Assembly: GCF_026151205.1 (NCBI RefSeq)
Contig: NC_087083.1
Span: forward strand, 8,679,460-8,739,459
DNA length: 60,000 nucleotides
From: Bolinopsis microptera
Taxonomy: Eukaryota; Ctenophora; Tentaculata; Lobata; Bolinopsidae
Reading direction: 5' to 3'
Part shown: in pieces, positions 31,321-44,700 of the stretch
Layout of the letters: each line of letters begins with the position of its first letter
Numbering within the stretch: the first letter of the stretch is position 1
The notes under the pieces: generated by a model
What the model was told of the DNA's origin: nothing
Seen by the model: the letters and a program-made list of their open reading frames with translations, nothing else
The model's database searches: none
Made by a program: the position numbers and the translations under genes

Positions 31321-31492
31321 CACGTGCAACACCATTTCCGTGTCGCGCGGGGGAACCCCTCCAACATCACCGTCACCAAGGAAACGAACCCATCGTCACA
31401 CCAGATACAAGGTGTACTGGGAGACATGTTTGAGATCACCACAAAAACTCAATAACCTGATAGAAGCAGACAGGTGGAGTGAGTTGGTGTAG
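31321..31492 (+). CDS. Possible terminal exon, basic protein
   Basis: Acceptor CACACTTCAG|CACG opens about 57 codons reading VSRGGTPPTSPSPRKRTHRH then TRYKVYWETCLRSP and QKLNNLIEADRWSELV before TAG at 31490. AATAAA follows at 31554-31559, a plausible poly-A signal about 60 bases after the stop. Upstream exons are not identified and the family is unknown. Confidence 0.35.
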
Positions 31493-32166
31493 TTACTCTC
31501 CCCCTCTCTGTCCCCTATCTCTCCGTACATATGCGGGCAGAAGAAGAACACCTAATAAATTTGTAATGCCACCTGTAGCCCCCGCTTCTGTGTACTGCTG
31601 GCCTTATCCTGAAGTTACATAATCCCGATTCTATACCCGTCGTTATACTCCTTGTTCCCAGTTCGTGCTCTATTTTAACACCCTGCTGTGCTTTGTCACG
31701 TGACTTTGTGTTGTCACGTGACTTTGTGTTGTCACGTGACTCTGAGGAGCTTGGTACCAGGGTGGCTTGTTCCCCCGGAAGTTTAGGTCACCTCGGGAAC
31801 GTACTGCAGCGTGTGCTTGCACGTGCTGTCATAATATTGCACGTGTGTCATATGTGATAAGTTGCATTGTTATTTTCAAATATTGACATGTTATTATCAG
31901 TTTATCAGAGAGATTTGCCTGGCAATCTAGCACTTGATTATATTTCATTTAGAGCATGGTTTGGGGGCCTGGGAAGCTGCAGATTTACACTAAAATACAA
32001 GGGCATGGTTGCGAAATACAACGCATCAATCCAATTACATGCCGCCTGCGATCTTGCGTAAATTTGACCGGGGCCATTATTTGGGGCGCGGGCGGAATAA
32101 AGAGCCGTGAATTTTTGGCGGTCCGGATTTAAAGTAATGCCTTATATATATGACCATGTCTTTCAG
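31493..32166. other. Non-coding stretch with CACGTG repeats
   Basis: Three tandem copies of GTCACGTGACTTTGTGTT (about 31697-31742) give a run of CACGTG palindromes (E-box-like). Further CACGTG-type sites lie near 31817 and 31838. No gene is called. Confidence 0.5.
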
Positions 32167-32334
32167 ACTAGTGTTATCAGCCCTGTGGGGGAATGTCTGT
32201 TTTATCTCCCATCCGCTCAGTACGATTACCCTTCACTTAAACCAGTGACACCCTCTTTCTTTGTCAGTGGCTCCCTCCGCAAGCGTTCCCTCTCCATCGC
32301 TTCTTTTTGGAACTCATTAGTGAGATTTTTCTAA
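32167..32334 (+). CDS. Possible terminal exon, unknown protein
   Basis: A good acceptor (ATGTCTTTCAG|ACTAG) opens 55 codons reading TSVISPVGECLFYLPSAQYD, YPSLKPVTPSFF and SGSLRKRSLSIASFWNSLV before TAA at 32332. The residue mix looks protein-like, but no homology is recognised and no partner exon is found. Confidence 0.28.
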   Translation, partial: TSVISPVGECLFYLPSAQYDYPSLKPVTPSFFVSGSLRKRSLSIASFWNSLVRFF

Positions 32335-33190
32335 CTTTACAGTTTGACACTCTCAGAACAGCTGCTGTGTTTCTGAGCGGGGTTACTATAGTGGGAAGCA
32401 GTACGAAAGGCTCCAGCACAGCATGTGCACTGTATATAAAATTTATGCATAACTAAAATATCCTGTTTTAAAATTAAGGCAGATCTTTAGTCCGTTCGTT
32501 GTTGACCGGTATCGGAGGGAGAGAGAGAGAGAGAAAGGGAGGTATGGTCGATAATCCCTGCACACTTTTCACCCCAGTTCCTCGTTTTCCTTTTCAGTAA
32601 TTGAGCTCTGAGATTGTTCCAGTGCCTTCCAAAAATCTCTGAAAATATTCAGACAGAGCCCAAATGAATTATTCTCCTTTTTTGGACATTAATTAATTGT
32701 CCACCTCTTTTCCTCCCCATATTCCAGCACTGTGTTTCAGGAGGGGGTATTGTATTTCCCAGTTAACAGAAAGGCCGGTGTGTATCTGGAACTCAGGGTT
32801 CACTTACCCTGGTCATTAGCCAGCTGGTAACATCTAATTTAAAGTCCCCAGCACGGGAAGTAATGGAGTAGGGCTGACACTACGGGTACCCGTGAGTACC
32901 AGGGGGGTGAGTACCGTCACAAGTACCTGCGATATTAGCCACCACCACCGCCCCATAACACAGCTGCTGGGATTGTCAGTGTAGGGTTGCAGTACCACGG
33001 CAGGGTTCCGGGTGGGTGGCACTCTCAGAACACCCGGGATCAGGTTTACATTCGGAAACATGAGAGGGAGGGGAACGGGGGTGAATAGTGAGGAAATAGC
33101 GGTAGTGTGCTACCTAGTAAGAACTACGGTTACTAACTAGGACAGGAGCACCGCGGACCACTGATAAATAACAACCTACTTCAGTCCCTC
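32335..33190. other. Non-coding stretch, no gene seen
   Basis: A GA microsatellite lies at 32517-32535. KpnI-like palindromes GGGTACCCGTGAGTACC occur near 32883. No supported exon. Confidence 0.45.
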
Positions 33191-33411
33191 CTAATGATGA
33201 TCTAAAGATGGAAGACTTCTGTTCGGAATTGGGGCCTCAAATTTCAAAAAATCTCTGCCGAAGTGAACATTGTCCACCCGAGCCCAGGCGGCTTGAGTGT
33301 TTGTGCTGGATCTCGGTGTGCCTACACGTTTTTTCGGCATTAGGCAAGCGAAATAACATATATCGTTCCTTTTAGCAAAGTCGGTCAAACAGCTCGCTTT
33401 TCCGCGCTCAT
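33191..33411 (-). pseudogene. Small ORF with one early stop, unknown
   Basis: The minus strand from ATG 33411 reads MSAEKRAV, a TGA stop, then an open TDFAKRNDICYFACLMPKKR and RVGTPRSSTNTQAAWARVDN to a stop at 33191. The stretch after the stop looks protein-like. It may be a single-exon gene or retrocopy with a nonsense change, or chance. Confidence 0.2.
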
Positions 33412-34286
33412 TTTCGTTTGATATTGTTGTTTTTGTGCTGTCTAAAACCTGCTCTCGTTCTCGTCTTAAAGCCTAGCCTGCACCACTCCTTGTTTGATAC
33501 CCCTGCTCTTTTCCCCACTTTAATCCCCATTAACCAGTTCCCATTATACCCGCATATATAATCCACAAACACCCCTACCCAGAGATATTTACCCTACTAC
33601 AGGTCCCCACATACCCTCTGATAGACGGCTATCCAGGTCTAGGCGTGACAGGGTCCCTCATTTCCACTTTATACTGCCAGTTAGTGCACTATAGATAGAC
33701 CCACTCTGGGTTGGTAGACCGTGGAAGTTAACTCGCAAAAACACAAACCCTGCTGCCCTAGTCCTCTTAATGAAGGGAAGAAGGGACCAGGTTGATGGAG
33801 TACATAATTGAATATATGAGCTAAAAGCATGAGTGAGGGAGGTAGTGGAGTCACTTAAAACGGTAGGGGGCGAGAGGGTCTGGGGGTGTTGTGAGCAAGC
33901 TTTATGTGGCTGACACGTGACACAACCTATTGGGTAGGCTTTAGAGAGGGTCTCGCTAATGGATATGACTTGCTTTGCAAAGTTATCACGGAATTACAAT
34001 AAACTGCTTACCACTGTATCGGGAGAGAGAGGGAGAGAGAGAGAGAGAGAGAGAGAGACCAATTGCAACACACTATTTGAATGACTACACTATTACAATG
34101 GGTATAATCTTCATTATATGTGTGGTGGAGCCAGGCAGGGGTTGTGTCTATAAGTATAACATGGGTATCTCCGGTCTTTACTGTGACCCTTGTGTAGCCT
34201 TTATTCACCTCCTCCCCTTCCTTCACCTCCTCCCCCTTCCTTCACCTCCCCCTTTCCTTCACCTCCTCCTCCCTGGCTGTTCACAC
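33412..34286. other. Non-coding stretch with simple repeats
   Basis: A (GA)n microsatellite lies at 34021-34059 and a C/T-rich repeat (CTTCACCTCCTCCCC units) at about 34207-34272. No supported gene. Confidence 0.5.
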
Positions 34287-34559
34287 ACGTCAGGCATAGT
34301 CCTCTCAAATAGCTGTCAGACCACTAAATCTTCTCCCTCGTGGCTTGATCAGATCTCATCACCTGGCTTTAATAATGCCGACATTACTTCCTCCTTCCAC
34401 CCTCCTTCTCCTCCTCTCCTTCTCTCCTTCTCCTCTCCTCTCCCTGAAACGTCCCCTAGCGTCCCGACACTCTCGCCGCTATTTTTGAACTGTAACAATC
34501 TCCAGCGTGACAGTCGCCTCAAAAACTACTTAGCCACATCTCATGACTTTACCGGCTGA
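34287..34559 (+). CDS. Possible terminal exon, Ser/Pro-rich protein
   Basis: After ACACACGTCAG, an open frame reads IVLSNSCQTTKSSPSWLDQI, a Ser/Pro-rich middle, then LSPLFLNCNNLQRDSRLKNY and a stop at 34557. It is low-complexity in part (CT-rich DNA). No domain and no upstream exon are found. Confidence 0.25.
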   Translation, partial: TSGIVLSNSCQTTKSSPSWLDQISSPGFNNADITSSFHPPSPPLLLSFSSPLPETSPSVPTLSPLFLNCNNLQRDSRLKNYLATSHDFTG

Positions 34560-36618
34560 AGAGCGTTGCCTTTACTCGGCGCTGGTCACGTGACAGAGCT
34601 CCCGGGGTCACGTGATGTTTCTCAGCACGTCATTCTGGTCTTGATATTGGCGGGAGAGAGAGAGACGTTTTCTCTTTACTGCTTCTTAGATCAACTTTCC
34701 AGTTTAATCCACCTCCGTTTTCCCAGTTTCGCATTTCCAATTGGTTCTTAAAAACGTTTGTCTACCCGTCAAATGATCGGCTGAATGTACACAATTTCTC
34801 TGCTGTTCGTACTAAGTCACGTGACTCACTCGGACCAATCACAGCGTGTCACTACATATACGACATTATTATTTTCATTAACATCTCTAGTTACGGTTGT
34901 CTTTGCTCGCGTATGTCTCCGTCTTCCATCCTATCTATATATTGTACTTTGTTCTCCTGCTATCTGATATCTAGATACATTGTAGCGGTATTCATTTTCA
35001 CGAGAGGCGATGATAACGTTTAGTTTGTTGGCCAGCTCTCCTACTCGATGTAGTTACAATAATATCCGTGCTTGTTGGGATGGTGGTCCGAGTCAATGCC
35101 TGAGCCAGGTTCTGACTGACACCCCGCATGCATAAGCTCTGAGAGTCGTTACAACTTTCAGCTGGATATTTTTAGAGAAACGTACATCAACATCAAGATG
35201 GACAGTGTATATTGGTTTAAAGTGCGTTTTAAGTGAGCTGGGATGATGATAAGGTTTTGGTTACTGATTGGTTACTGATTTGGTTACTGATTGGTTACTG
35301 ATTGGTTACTGATATCCATACCTGGTTCAAGTTTTGACTCTGTATAGCGACAGTTAGATAATATATTTAATGAGACGTACATCTTCGACAGCTTGTATTG
35401 AATGATAATAATATGTTTGTGCGTCTGTTTGCACGAAGAAGGCAAACAACAGGGGAAAGAAGTGTGTACCAGCAGCGAGATAGTTACTACGGGTACCCAC
35501 TACATGGTACCAGTAGCGAGGTAGTTACTACTTTGTAATTGTATGTTGAGAGCTGGACATAAAAAAGTACATTAAAATGGAAGATTTTTAGTGTATTTCT
35601 GGTATTTGGGTATAGTAGTAGTACTAGCAGTAAGGTAGTTACAAATTTAAGTATAGATATTTTTAGAAAAACATTAAGTAATGTCTCATGATGGATTTGG
35701 TTATTTGAGTGTTAATTGTTTGTAGGAACGAATAATCGAGGGGAAAAGGGTATAGTTATAGTATTATGGAGGTTGTTAATAAGATTTACTAAAGCTTTTT
35801 TAGGCATCTCCTCATTTATAGAAACCCCAAACCTCCGGAAACACAATCAGTACTTATTAACTTGATAATCATAATATATCTGAGAGATTCTGGGAATTAT
35901 TTGTGGTGAATCCAGCAGAAAAAGCAAAATAAACGAGCTAATGAGTTACATGTTAATGAGGTTTTGGTTACTCATGATGATTTGGTTACTGATAATAATA
36001 ATACCAGATCATAAGCCCACTACTGGCTTATTTTCTAACATATTACGATTTTTGAGCTCTTATGAGAACTTGGCTCACTAGAAATCCTAGCGGCGTTTAA
36101 TAAGAAACTAAGTAAAGGACTAATTTCACAACTATACGACCTAAACGATTTGTAGATTCCTGTTCGACTCTGAACCCACAATTGATGGAATTAAACAGGA
36201 ATTAAACCTCTTGTAAGAGGGAAACCTTGAAATTATCCGTAAAATTGGAAAGTTCGTGGTCAAGGTGGTACAGAACGTGCGTGACCCTGAAATTATCCAG
36301 TTTTCTGTTTTCTCCCCCAAAAGACTAACTATTAATTATCCAATTATATTTATTTGGAATTATCTGTAAATTTAAAAGTTCGTGGTCTAGCTGGTTCATG
36401 GTACAGCTGGTACAAAATGTCATTGTTATACATATCGGTTTGGCTGTGAAATTATCTGTAATTGTTGGTTTGTGTCTCCTCTACAAGTATGTAGTGAGTA
36501 CGTCTGTCAATGTTAAAAGTCTTGTATTTTTATTATGTTTGTGATTGTTTGAGTAAAATGTTTTTGTTTAAACAAGTTAATCCAGCTTATAAATCGTTAT
36601 TTTGATATTATTATCAAC
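34560..36618. other. Upstream region of the astacin gene
   Basis: No gene is called. Tandem copies of TTGGTTACTGA lie at about 35258-35314, and short direct repeats of the type GTACCAGYAGCGAGRTAGTT at about 35467, 35508 and 35622. Several TCACGTGA sites are present (34588, 34610, 34817). Confidence 0.5.
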
Positions 36619-36759
36619 CAGGGACAAAAGGAAATCGCGGCATGTACGAAATTGAAATCGCGATTTTTCCCATTATTTATATACTTTTATGTATAGTCTG
36701 TTAAAATTCGCGGTATCGCGATTTTTGGCCAAAATAATCGCGAAATCCTTTTGTCCCTG
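36619..36759. mobile_element. 141-bp hAT-type MITE with 8-bp TSD
   Basis: The element begins CAGGGACAAAAGGAAATCGCG and ends CGCGAAATCCTTTTGTCCCTG: about 20-bp terminal inverted repeats with one or two mismatches. It is flanked on both sides by TTATCAAC (36611-36618 and 36760-36767), an 8-bp target-site duplication. CAGGG-type ends with 8-bp duplications are the mark of the hAT superfamily. The interior has further CGCGATTTTT/ATCGCG inverted pieces and no coding capacity. It lies about 120 bases upstream of the astacin start codon. Confidence 0.9.
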
Positions 36760-36876
36760 TTATCAACTAATTAATACCTGACAAAAAAGTATTTAAATCG
36801 ATTTGATTTAAACTAAATTTAATTACTTAAAGTCACATGATTCTCTTTCCCAGGATGAGTTAGGAAGAGACAACCG

Positions 36877-38793
36877 ATGAGATTTATAATGAACCAGATA
36901 ATTAACTTGTTATTTATATCGTACTTTTTACAACGAGGCACAGAAGCCAGATCTGCTCCCCCTCCATCAGGTTAATTAACTGAATAACTAACTAATTACC
37001 TAACTGAATAATTAACTTGTTAGTCAGCTCAATAACTAGATCAAATTATTCGAATGTGTAAAGAAAGGCACTCTATATGGGTAGTCCAACTACAGCTTTG
37101 ATAACTCGCTGCCGACACAAATTAGCTATAGACCTGTAACAATTAATTCTTCTGTAGTAATCGTTTTTTAACTACCAGGTCTATAAGTTAAAAATACGAT
37201 ACAACCAAACTTTGGTTACTGTCAGTAAACTGCATTTTAGTGCTGTCAATATTTCAAATCAAACTTTTACAAGAACTGTAAAACAACTAATTTTTAACCT
37301 TGAGTGTGGTTTAAATAATACCATGTTTTACAGTGATCCATAACTAACAATAACTAAACAAGTGCTGATTCATAAGCTTCCGATGGTTCGTTTTTCCGCA
37401 CTCTCACTGCAATTAAAAACTAACTATAATCGTAATTTAAAACTGCTTAAATAATTATAAATCGGAACGTGAAAACAAAAACCTTCACTCTGTAATTGTT
37501 TAACTTTTTTCGTACAGCTACTTCGTGTACGACCTAACTATAAACCATTCGCGGGAAATATCAACTGCCCTTCAAAAGAGCTCTAAAACTAAACAGAGAA
37601 TATTTTTTCTTTGAACAATCAAACTAGATAATTTGTTGCATATACTGAGATCAAACTATCAATTTACAGGCTCTAGTCTTGTAGCTCTTCATCTAAACAA
37701 CCCAACCGTATAAGCATCCAGCTATTTATAATGCTTACAAACATCTAACTGTTAAATTGCTACTATGAGATGCTCAAGCGCACAATTTGACAAACTTCAA
37801 GGCTGTCAAAAATAATGAAATGAATTTATACGAGTTGGGCACATGGAGGTACCGTTAGTGCCATACAGTTCTGTTAAAATCGATTTACGCTTTTTGAAAG
37901 CAAATTATTTTAGGTCTATTACTTTCTCAAAAACACTCAGATCACATACACTTAGTAAGTGTAACCTTAGTAACCGTAGTAACGGAACCTTATATTCCAG
38001 GACTCGAAGTCCAACACCCTATATACCATTCCTCAGACGAGTCCTCCTCTCCACGAAGCAGACCCAAATCTAATGGTAAATAATTACAGCTTATTTAACC
38101 AGCTGATTAACTAATTAATTGATTAACTGAATAGCTGTGTTTTTAAATAAATGGAATAGAAGAAGTGACGCACCATAAGATTTATATGCGACAATTTGAT
38201 TTATCAGTTTCTCCTGCACGAACCAGACCTAAATCTAATGGTGAATAATTACAGCTTAAATCACACGATACGCTGTCTCCCCCACCAAAACCCCCGGTAA
38301 CTCTATCACGGGGCGCCGTGTTGTGATCTAAGATATCCCATTATTTTACAAAGTATCAGGGTGATAGGGTATCGGAAACAATTTGTTTAAACCAGACTGG
38401 GTGATATAATGTGTGATATTTCCTATTGGTTAAGAGCAGGGCTCCAATCAGCGAGCAGTGATCGTATATCACGTGATGTTATGTCACGTCAAGGGGATTG
38501 TTTCCGTGTTTTAGTAACGAGCCTGTTAGGCAGTGATTATTTGCCATGGTTTCTATTTTAGATGAGTCATAAAGTCCCAGATTATGCCTGTATTTATTGG
38601 TACGTATCTCTTTAGCGCTAAAAGTTTACGAAAAAAACATTTTCTTGCGTTTCAAAAACGACAACATTTTAACGATTCTTTTCAGGACGAAGGTGGCGTA
38701 AGAATAAAAGAGTAAGAGAAGAGGAAGATAACGAAATAGATTTAGCGCATGCAGATTTTGAAGACAGCGAACTAGTATCAGATTTAAATGAAA
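36877..38793 (+). CDS. Astacin gene exons 1-4: signal peptide and variable propeptide
   Basis: Exon 36877-36970 encodes [20 protein letters not shown], a hydrophobic leader with a plausible signal-peptidase site. Exons 38001-38075 and 38208-38240 both end in the basic stretch RPKSNG and are phase 1-1. Exon 38686-38793 encodes a charged stretch ([18 protein letters not shown] then [17 protein letters not shown]). A further acceptor/donor pair near 38572-38590 would break the phase and is left out. Confidence 0.75.
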
Positions 38794-41700
38794 GTAAGTT
38801 CGCAAATTAGTTACTTAAGACAAACAATGACTACGATTCTAGTCCTAGACTAAGACAATCGATTCAGTTTGCCACTAGGTTGTTTGGAGATATTAAATAG
38901 GTTCATACAGTACTATAACTCGAGGATTTAATGTTAGAATTATAAGTCGCTTGGAGATATTAAATCTTTAAATAGGTCCATGCAGCAAGGGATTTAATGT
39001 TAGAAATATGAGATCTACGAACAGACAGAGACCAACCTCTTTATAATGCAGCCCGAGGAAATAGTAATTTAGCATTATAATGGAATTAGCTTCATCATCT
39101 CAACAATATTATGGTATATTTATTTTGATGATAATTGGTGACGAAGTGAGATTCTCCACTCAGTGTCTCAAAACAAATTAGTTGTCGACGTTTGTTTTGA
39201 AACACTGAGTGCACACTTTCACTTCGTTACTAACTATCATCAAAATATATGATCGACCCACTCATAAGATCGAAGAAAGATTACCAATATGGCATATTAC
39301 TGCAAATCCCAAATATTAAGTATAACGTTCTGAAAGAAAGATCTCTACGCCAATTAAGACGTTTTGGAGTTGAATCACTTGAATGTACTTTATTGTTGGT
39401 CCCAACAATATGGTATTTTACTGCACACTCGAATTAAGATACACACTGAATTAAAGATCAATAGGCTACTTAAGAAGTTTTTTGGTTTTGTAAAGACCTT
39501 GTAAAGACCTCAACTTGAATCATTTAAATGTATTTTAATATATGACCCCTAACCGCAACTCACCCCGCAGATATTATATTTGACAAACATAAAGACGTCG
39601 AATTAATACAAGGAGATATCTTAATAACGAGGTCGTCCCACGAAAGGGTGAAAAGAGGGGCTGTCCGTCCCATCACCATGTTATGGCCTAATGGCATTAT
39701 CTATTACAAGTTTTCTCTCGGTTTAGGTAATTAATGGCATTATCTATTTCAAGTTTTCTTTCGGTTTAGCTAATTTCAATTGATTTGATATTTTCCATTG
39801 TAACAAGTTGACAAACGCATTAATCGGGCAGAATATTTCAAAAAAACTTATTCCATCAATAAAACAAAACTTATTTCAGGACAACTAAAAGTTCAATTAG
39901 TTTTAAGTGCGATGCAACATATCATGGATTATACTTGCGTTAAGTTTTCTGAAAGGTTAAACGAAACAGACTATTTGAATATAACCTCTGAAAAAGGGTA
40001 AGTTATTTCTACTGCAAAATTGAAATATTAAAGATGAAATTACAGTTGTGCTTCTTCGATTGAGCTCAATAAAATTGCATCATTAACATTAATAATCAGA
40101 CGCCATCTTATCGAAATTCAATCAACTTCTCAAACGATGGTGATTACTATAACCTGGCACAATATGGTCAACGGATAATCGGTCAAATTTTATCACCCAA
40201 TTATTAACCACAATAATCACTCCAGGTGTTACTCCTGGGTGGGTAAGAGAGGCGGTCCGCAGGAGGTATCAGTAGGAAGCGGCTGTGTAACCATGGGAAT
40301 CATCGCCCACGAGCTCTCCCATGCAATCGGTTAGCACTCAACCTTTGTTAGACTAATCAATCACTGTCACTATCTTGATAGATAAGACATGCAATCACGA
40401 GGTCCGTGTTTGCGAGGATTCGTGTTAAATTATTGATGTTCATTTTAAAAGTTATGTAATTTCAGGTTTCTATCACGAACAAAGCAGGCCGGATCGAGAC
40501 ACCTTTGTTGAACTGATAAAGGACAACATCAGACAAACACAACTAGGTGAATATTTTAACAATTAAGTAATATTATTTATAGATTAACAAGTCAGCCATT
40601 GTACTATTGTATTACTGATAACTGATTGATCAATTAATTAACTGATTAATCAATTAATTAACTGATTAATCAATTAATTAACTTATTAATTAACCGAAAA
40701 CTCGCAGAGAATTTTGAGAAGCGTCATGAAACAGAGGTAGACTCACTGAATGTACCCTACGATTACGGAAGTATAATGCACTACGGGTTAAAGGACTTTT
40801 CTGAGAACAAGTTACCCACGCTGAAGGTAGGACTGCAAGAGCAGCTGTTAGTTTGTTATAGATGTTCATTCTGGTGAGGGATATTGTTTTGACACGTGAC
40901 AATAATAAATCAATCAGCTTCCGTTACTAACCAATCAAACCCCAAAACAATTGTCACGTGTCAAACAAATATGCCTCATCTCCCATCAGAATGCACAACC
41001 CACATCTATATGAGTAGATTCATTTGCTCTTGTTACTGGAATTGTTTTGAAATAGTTTGGCTTAGCCTGACTCCAAAATTAATCAAAAAAATGTACAAAA
41101 AAAATCAACAACACCGCGTGTCCACGTAAGGAACATCAACATTTCATAAGAGGCCTAGAAAAAAGCTTGATATTAAACTGCCTTCTTTCAGACGTTACAG
41201 CAAGTGCCTTCTGGCGTGCAAATTGGACAACGAGTACGACTGAGCATTCATGATATTGAACAAGCTAATCGACTGTACAAATGCCCGAAAAAAGGTAGGT
41301 GTACCTTATTAAGGGAACCTTGGAGTGAATCTCCAAGCAGCGCTGGTGCCAAATTATCATTTGATTAAATCACCGAACGAAGCAGAATTTATCCGACCAA
41401 TCACAGTAGACGAAGTGATCTAGTTTTCAAATCGTCGATTAACTGGGTCGTAGAGCTGTCGGGTTAGGTCGTTACCAAAACCACAGTTCCACTTCACCGA
41501 TTTCATTTGGCCTGATCTCAAACCACTTTAAACCAATTTTTATCTTACCGCTTTTAACCACCTTTTAGCACAGCATAGCCAGCTTATATTACCACCTGTA
41601 ATCGACTTTAACCAGCTTTCTCGTCAGCAGAGCCGTCAGATCGGGAAGTGTCAAGATCCAACAGAAAAGTGGGAGTTTCCTTGGGGGATTCTTTGATGAT

Positions 41701-44700
41701 AGTCGGTGGTAACCAGGACACTACGGAACCTCTTTGCTTGGACGGCATGACTTATAAAGGTAATTATTGTTTTTTGTTAAATTCCTGTTTAATTCCTGTT
41801 CAGCTTCTGTAATGGTAAGTTACTCTGACAATGTGCTACCTCCTTTACCAATGCCATTATAAAGTTTTCCTTTCCCGAACTTGACATGTTCCTTATAACA
41901 TGTCTTTGTTTGAATTAATTTACAAAGAACACGATCCACTGATTTGAATTAAGGGGAATATGTAAATATGAGTCATATTTACATATCTATAACGGTTATC
42001 AACCAGAACCATTAGTCCTGAGCTGGTACAATATAAAGCAATAGAAAGATATAAGTAGTGCAACTGTTATCTAAGTTGAGAGCCGCGGCATCTCTTTCTA
42101 GTAATACTCCTTTATAAATTCATCTCTTTCTGATATTCTAGGAGAGGTTGCTCTGGTACAATAAGTAATAACATAACTCTTTATATAATTATAAACGCGG
42201 CCTTGCATTAACTCATAAAGTCCAGTCTCGGCAATACACGCATTACTGATAAAGCCCTCCTTAGCGACCCCATCTCAATTGGATCGTCTACTTTCCCTGA
42301 CAGACGTTTGTTCCTATATCTGTATTAGTAAGCCTGGGTGTTTCCTAATGGACTAATGCCCTGAGCCCAGCTTTTCCGCAGAGGTAATGTAGACTGTGGA
42401 GAGAGTTAGAGAGCAGGACGCCCACCAGAGTCACTAATCCGGGCATTAATGGGACCAAATTAATTTAATGCAATAATGTCAACTTTTTATCCTTTATGGG
42501 GGTTCTAACACCTTCATGTGATTGTGTAGTAACTTGAGGAGTGCCTAATCTATCAAATTGTAAGCGCGGCTCGGTGTTGCCGTCACCTTGTTAGGGTTAC
42601 TATTCGGTTAAGATTAATCTTGGAAAGTGCCTAAAGAAGAAAAATATAAAAAAGGTTGTATCTTGGGGACGATTCAAAATAACTTAAATCAGCCTTGTTA
42701 CATGTGGACACACAATATGAGGCTTGGATTCTTCACTATACATCATCAGAGCCTTTAAAAAACTTAAATCAGCCTTACTATATAATAGCTCTATCCGCGT
42801 AGAAGCTTTCAAATGACCTAGTCTGCCTGCACAATCCATTCTTATCCACACAAAGTTGTATTAATTAATAAAGTTACTAATGACCCAACTCTCCCCAGGT
42901 AACTTTGTACTGGTCACAATGTGCTCCTTATCTAAAAGCAGTTTAAAGTGGAGCTGGACAGACAACTACCAACTCAGAAATGACGGTAAATAAATGAGCC
43001 TGATGTTAATAATACGCTTTGACGTCAAATTTGCTGAATGTGTATCGCTTTTACGTTTGCCGTTTAAGTTAATACTAGTTTAAAAGTTTGAACTTTAAAG
43101 ATCCTACTTGCATGACCACTTAACCATTTAAAATTTAGGGCATGAACATCATTTTATATAGCAAGATACTGTTGCAAGGAATGTTCTTCATAAATAACGC
43201 AGGAGACAATTATATTATCGGGAATTAAACCAGCTCGAGGAATGTCCAAGAATCACAATCTTTAATCTCAGGGAACACCCTGTGTTTGTCGGTGGACCAG
43301 GAGAACCACATGGTCGGAGGATCTGAGGATGTGCCCATGAAGATGACCACCTGTGACGACAACGACGATAGACAAAAATGGATCTGCACTGGAGGTAGAT
43401 ATATATATATTATTTCAAATAGGATTAAAAATATAATGTTTGTTTGAGACATTCATAAGTCTTTCGTTGACGTAGTTCTGAGATTCATGTTATGGTTTTG
43501 TTAACGCCACCAGATTTTTGAAGTAAAGAGGATATTTTTAGTTTATAGAGTTTGGCTTGATTCGGCGAGAGAACCATCAATAATTATTAATTAGCTTAAA
43601 TTTCCGATGCAAAGAATTTTTGTCGAAGGCACTCAATAATCAGGATAGTTCTTTTTTCTATGAGTGTCATTATAATTGCAGTCATTAGTCATGTCTAAGA
43701 ATAAAGTATCTAACGGCTATCTAAAAATGAAAGGTTGCTCGTTCTAACAATAGATATACCATGAAACCTGACTGAACAAAAGGAACACTGTGACCAGAAG
43801 CCATGACAGAAGTATCGGCTCCAAAATGGCTGGATCTAACTGCTCTTTAAATAGAGAACTTAGCAACTGCTCGGAGTTCCTCCAGAAGTGCCAGGGAAAT
43901 CCTTCCTGTTGTAATGTTTGAGAATTTGAAGGTCACGTGATCTGTCCGTTGGAGGAATGTTTTGATATCTGTCTCCTGGGTAGAGAATCAATTCCATTTG
44001 CGAGACTACATTATAAAATTTCTTCGTCGTAAAATTCGATTGGAAAACACGTTTACCACATCAAAATCCTTCACTTAATGTTAAAATACGTATTTAGGCG
44101 AGGCATGACATTTGCAGTCAAGATATGGCAGCCTCCCAGTGTTAAAATTCTTTATCGGTTTAATTTACACAGCTATAAATACAATGTGCATAAAAACCAC
44201 CGGTTTGTGCACCGTGTAAGCTTTTAACCGTGCATCGATCGAAACAAGCTAATTTCAACTGATAAAGTTGATCAATTCCCACGTATATAACTTCTAAATA
44301 ATAAATGATTTTATACTCCTGTGGAAAGCTCTAGAAGATTGAGTGATCAGCATGTTATAGACAGAAGTCTATCTTTAGCTAAAGGAGAGAAGACAACTGT
44401 TAACTCTAATTTTACCCTATTTTTACTCTATATTCTCTAGGTTTCCTAAAGAATCTGGCACTCAACAAGTGCATCAACGCAGGATGGCGGCAATACAGAC
44501 GAAACTACATGACAGCAGTGTCATCCTGTGACAATTCTGATATCAACCAGGTAAATGGAAATACATAATTAGAAATAGCACCAGTTTAGGAATAGCATGT
44601 TTATATGAATAGCACGCATTTTTTGTCAGGACACTAGTTTTAAAATAGCACTTTTTCTGTCGTGATTGCAGCTTGGGGAAACTATTAGGAAAATTCGGTA

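Noticed and set aside
38551-38591. Extra astacin propeptide exon near 38572-38590
   Set aside because: It would enter in phase 1 but leave in phase 2, clashing with the exon at 38686; one alternative acceptor gives an immediate stop.
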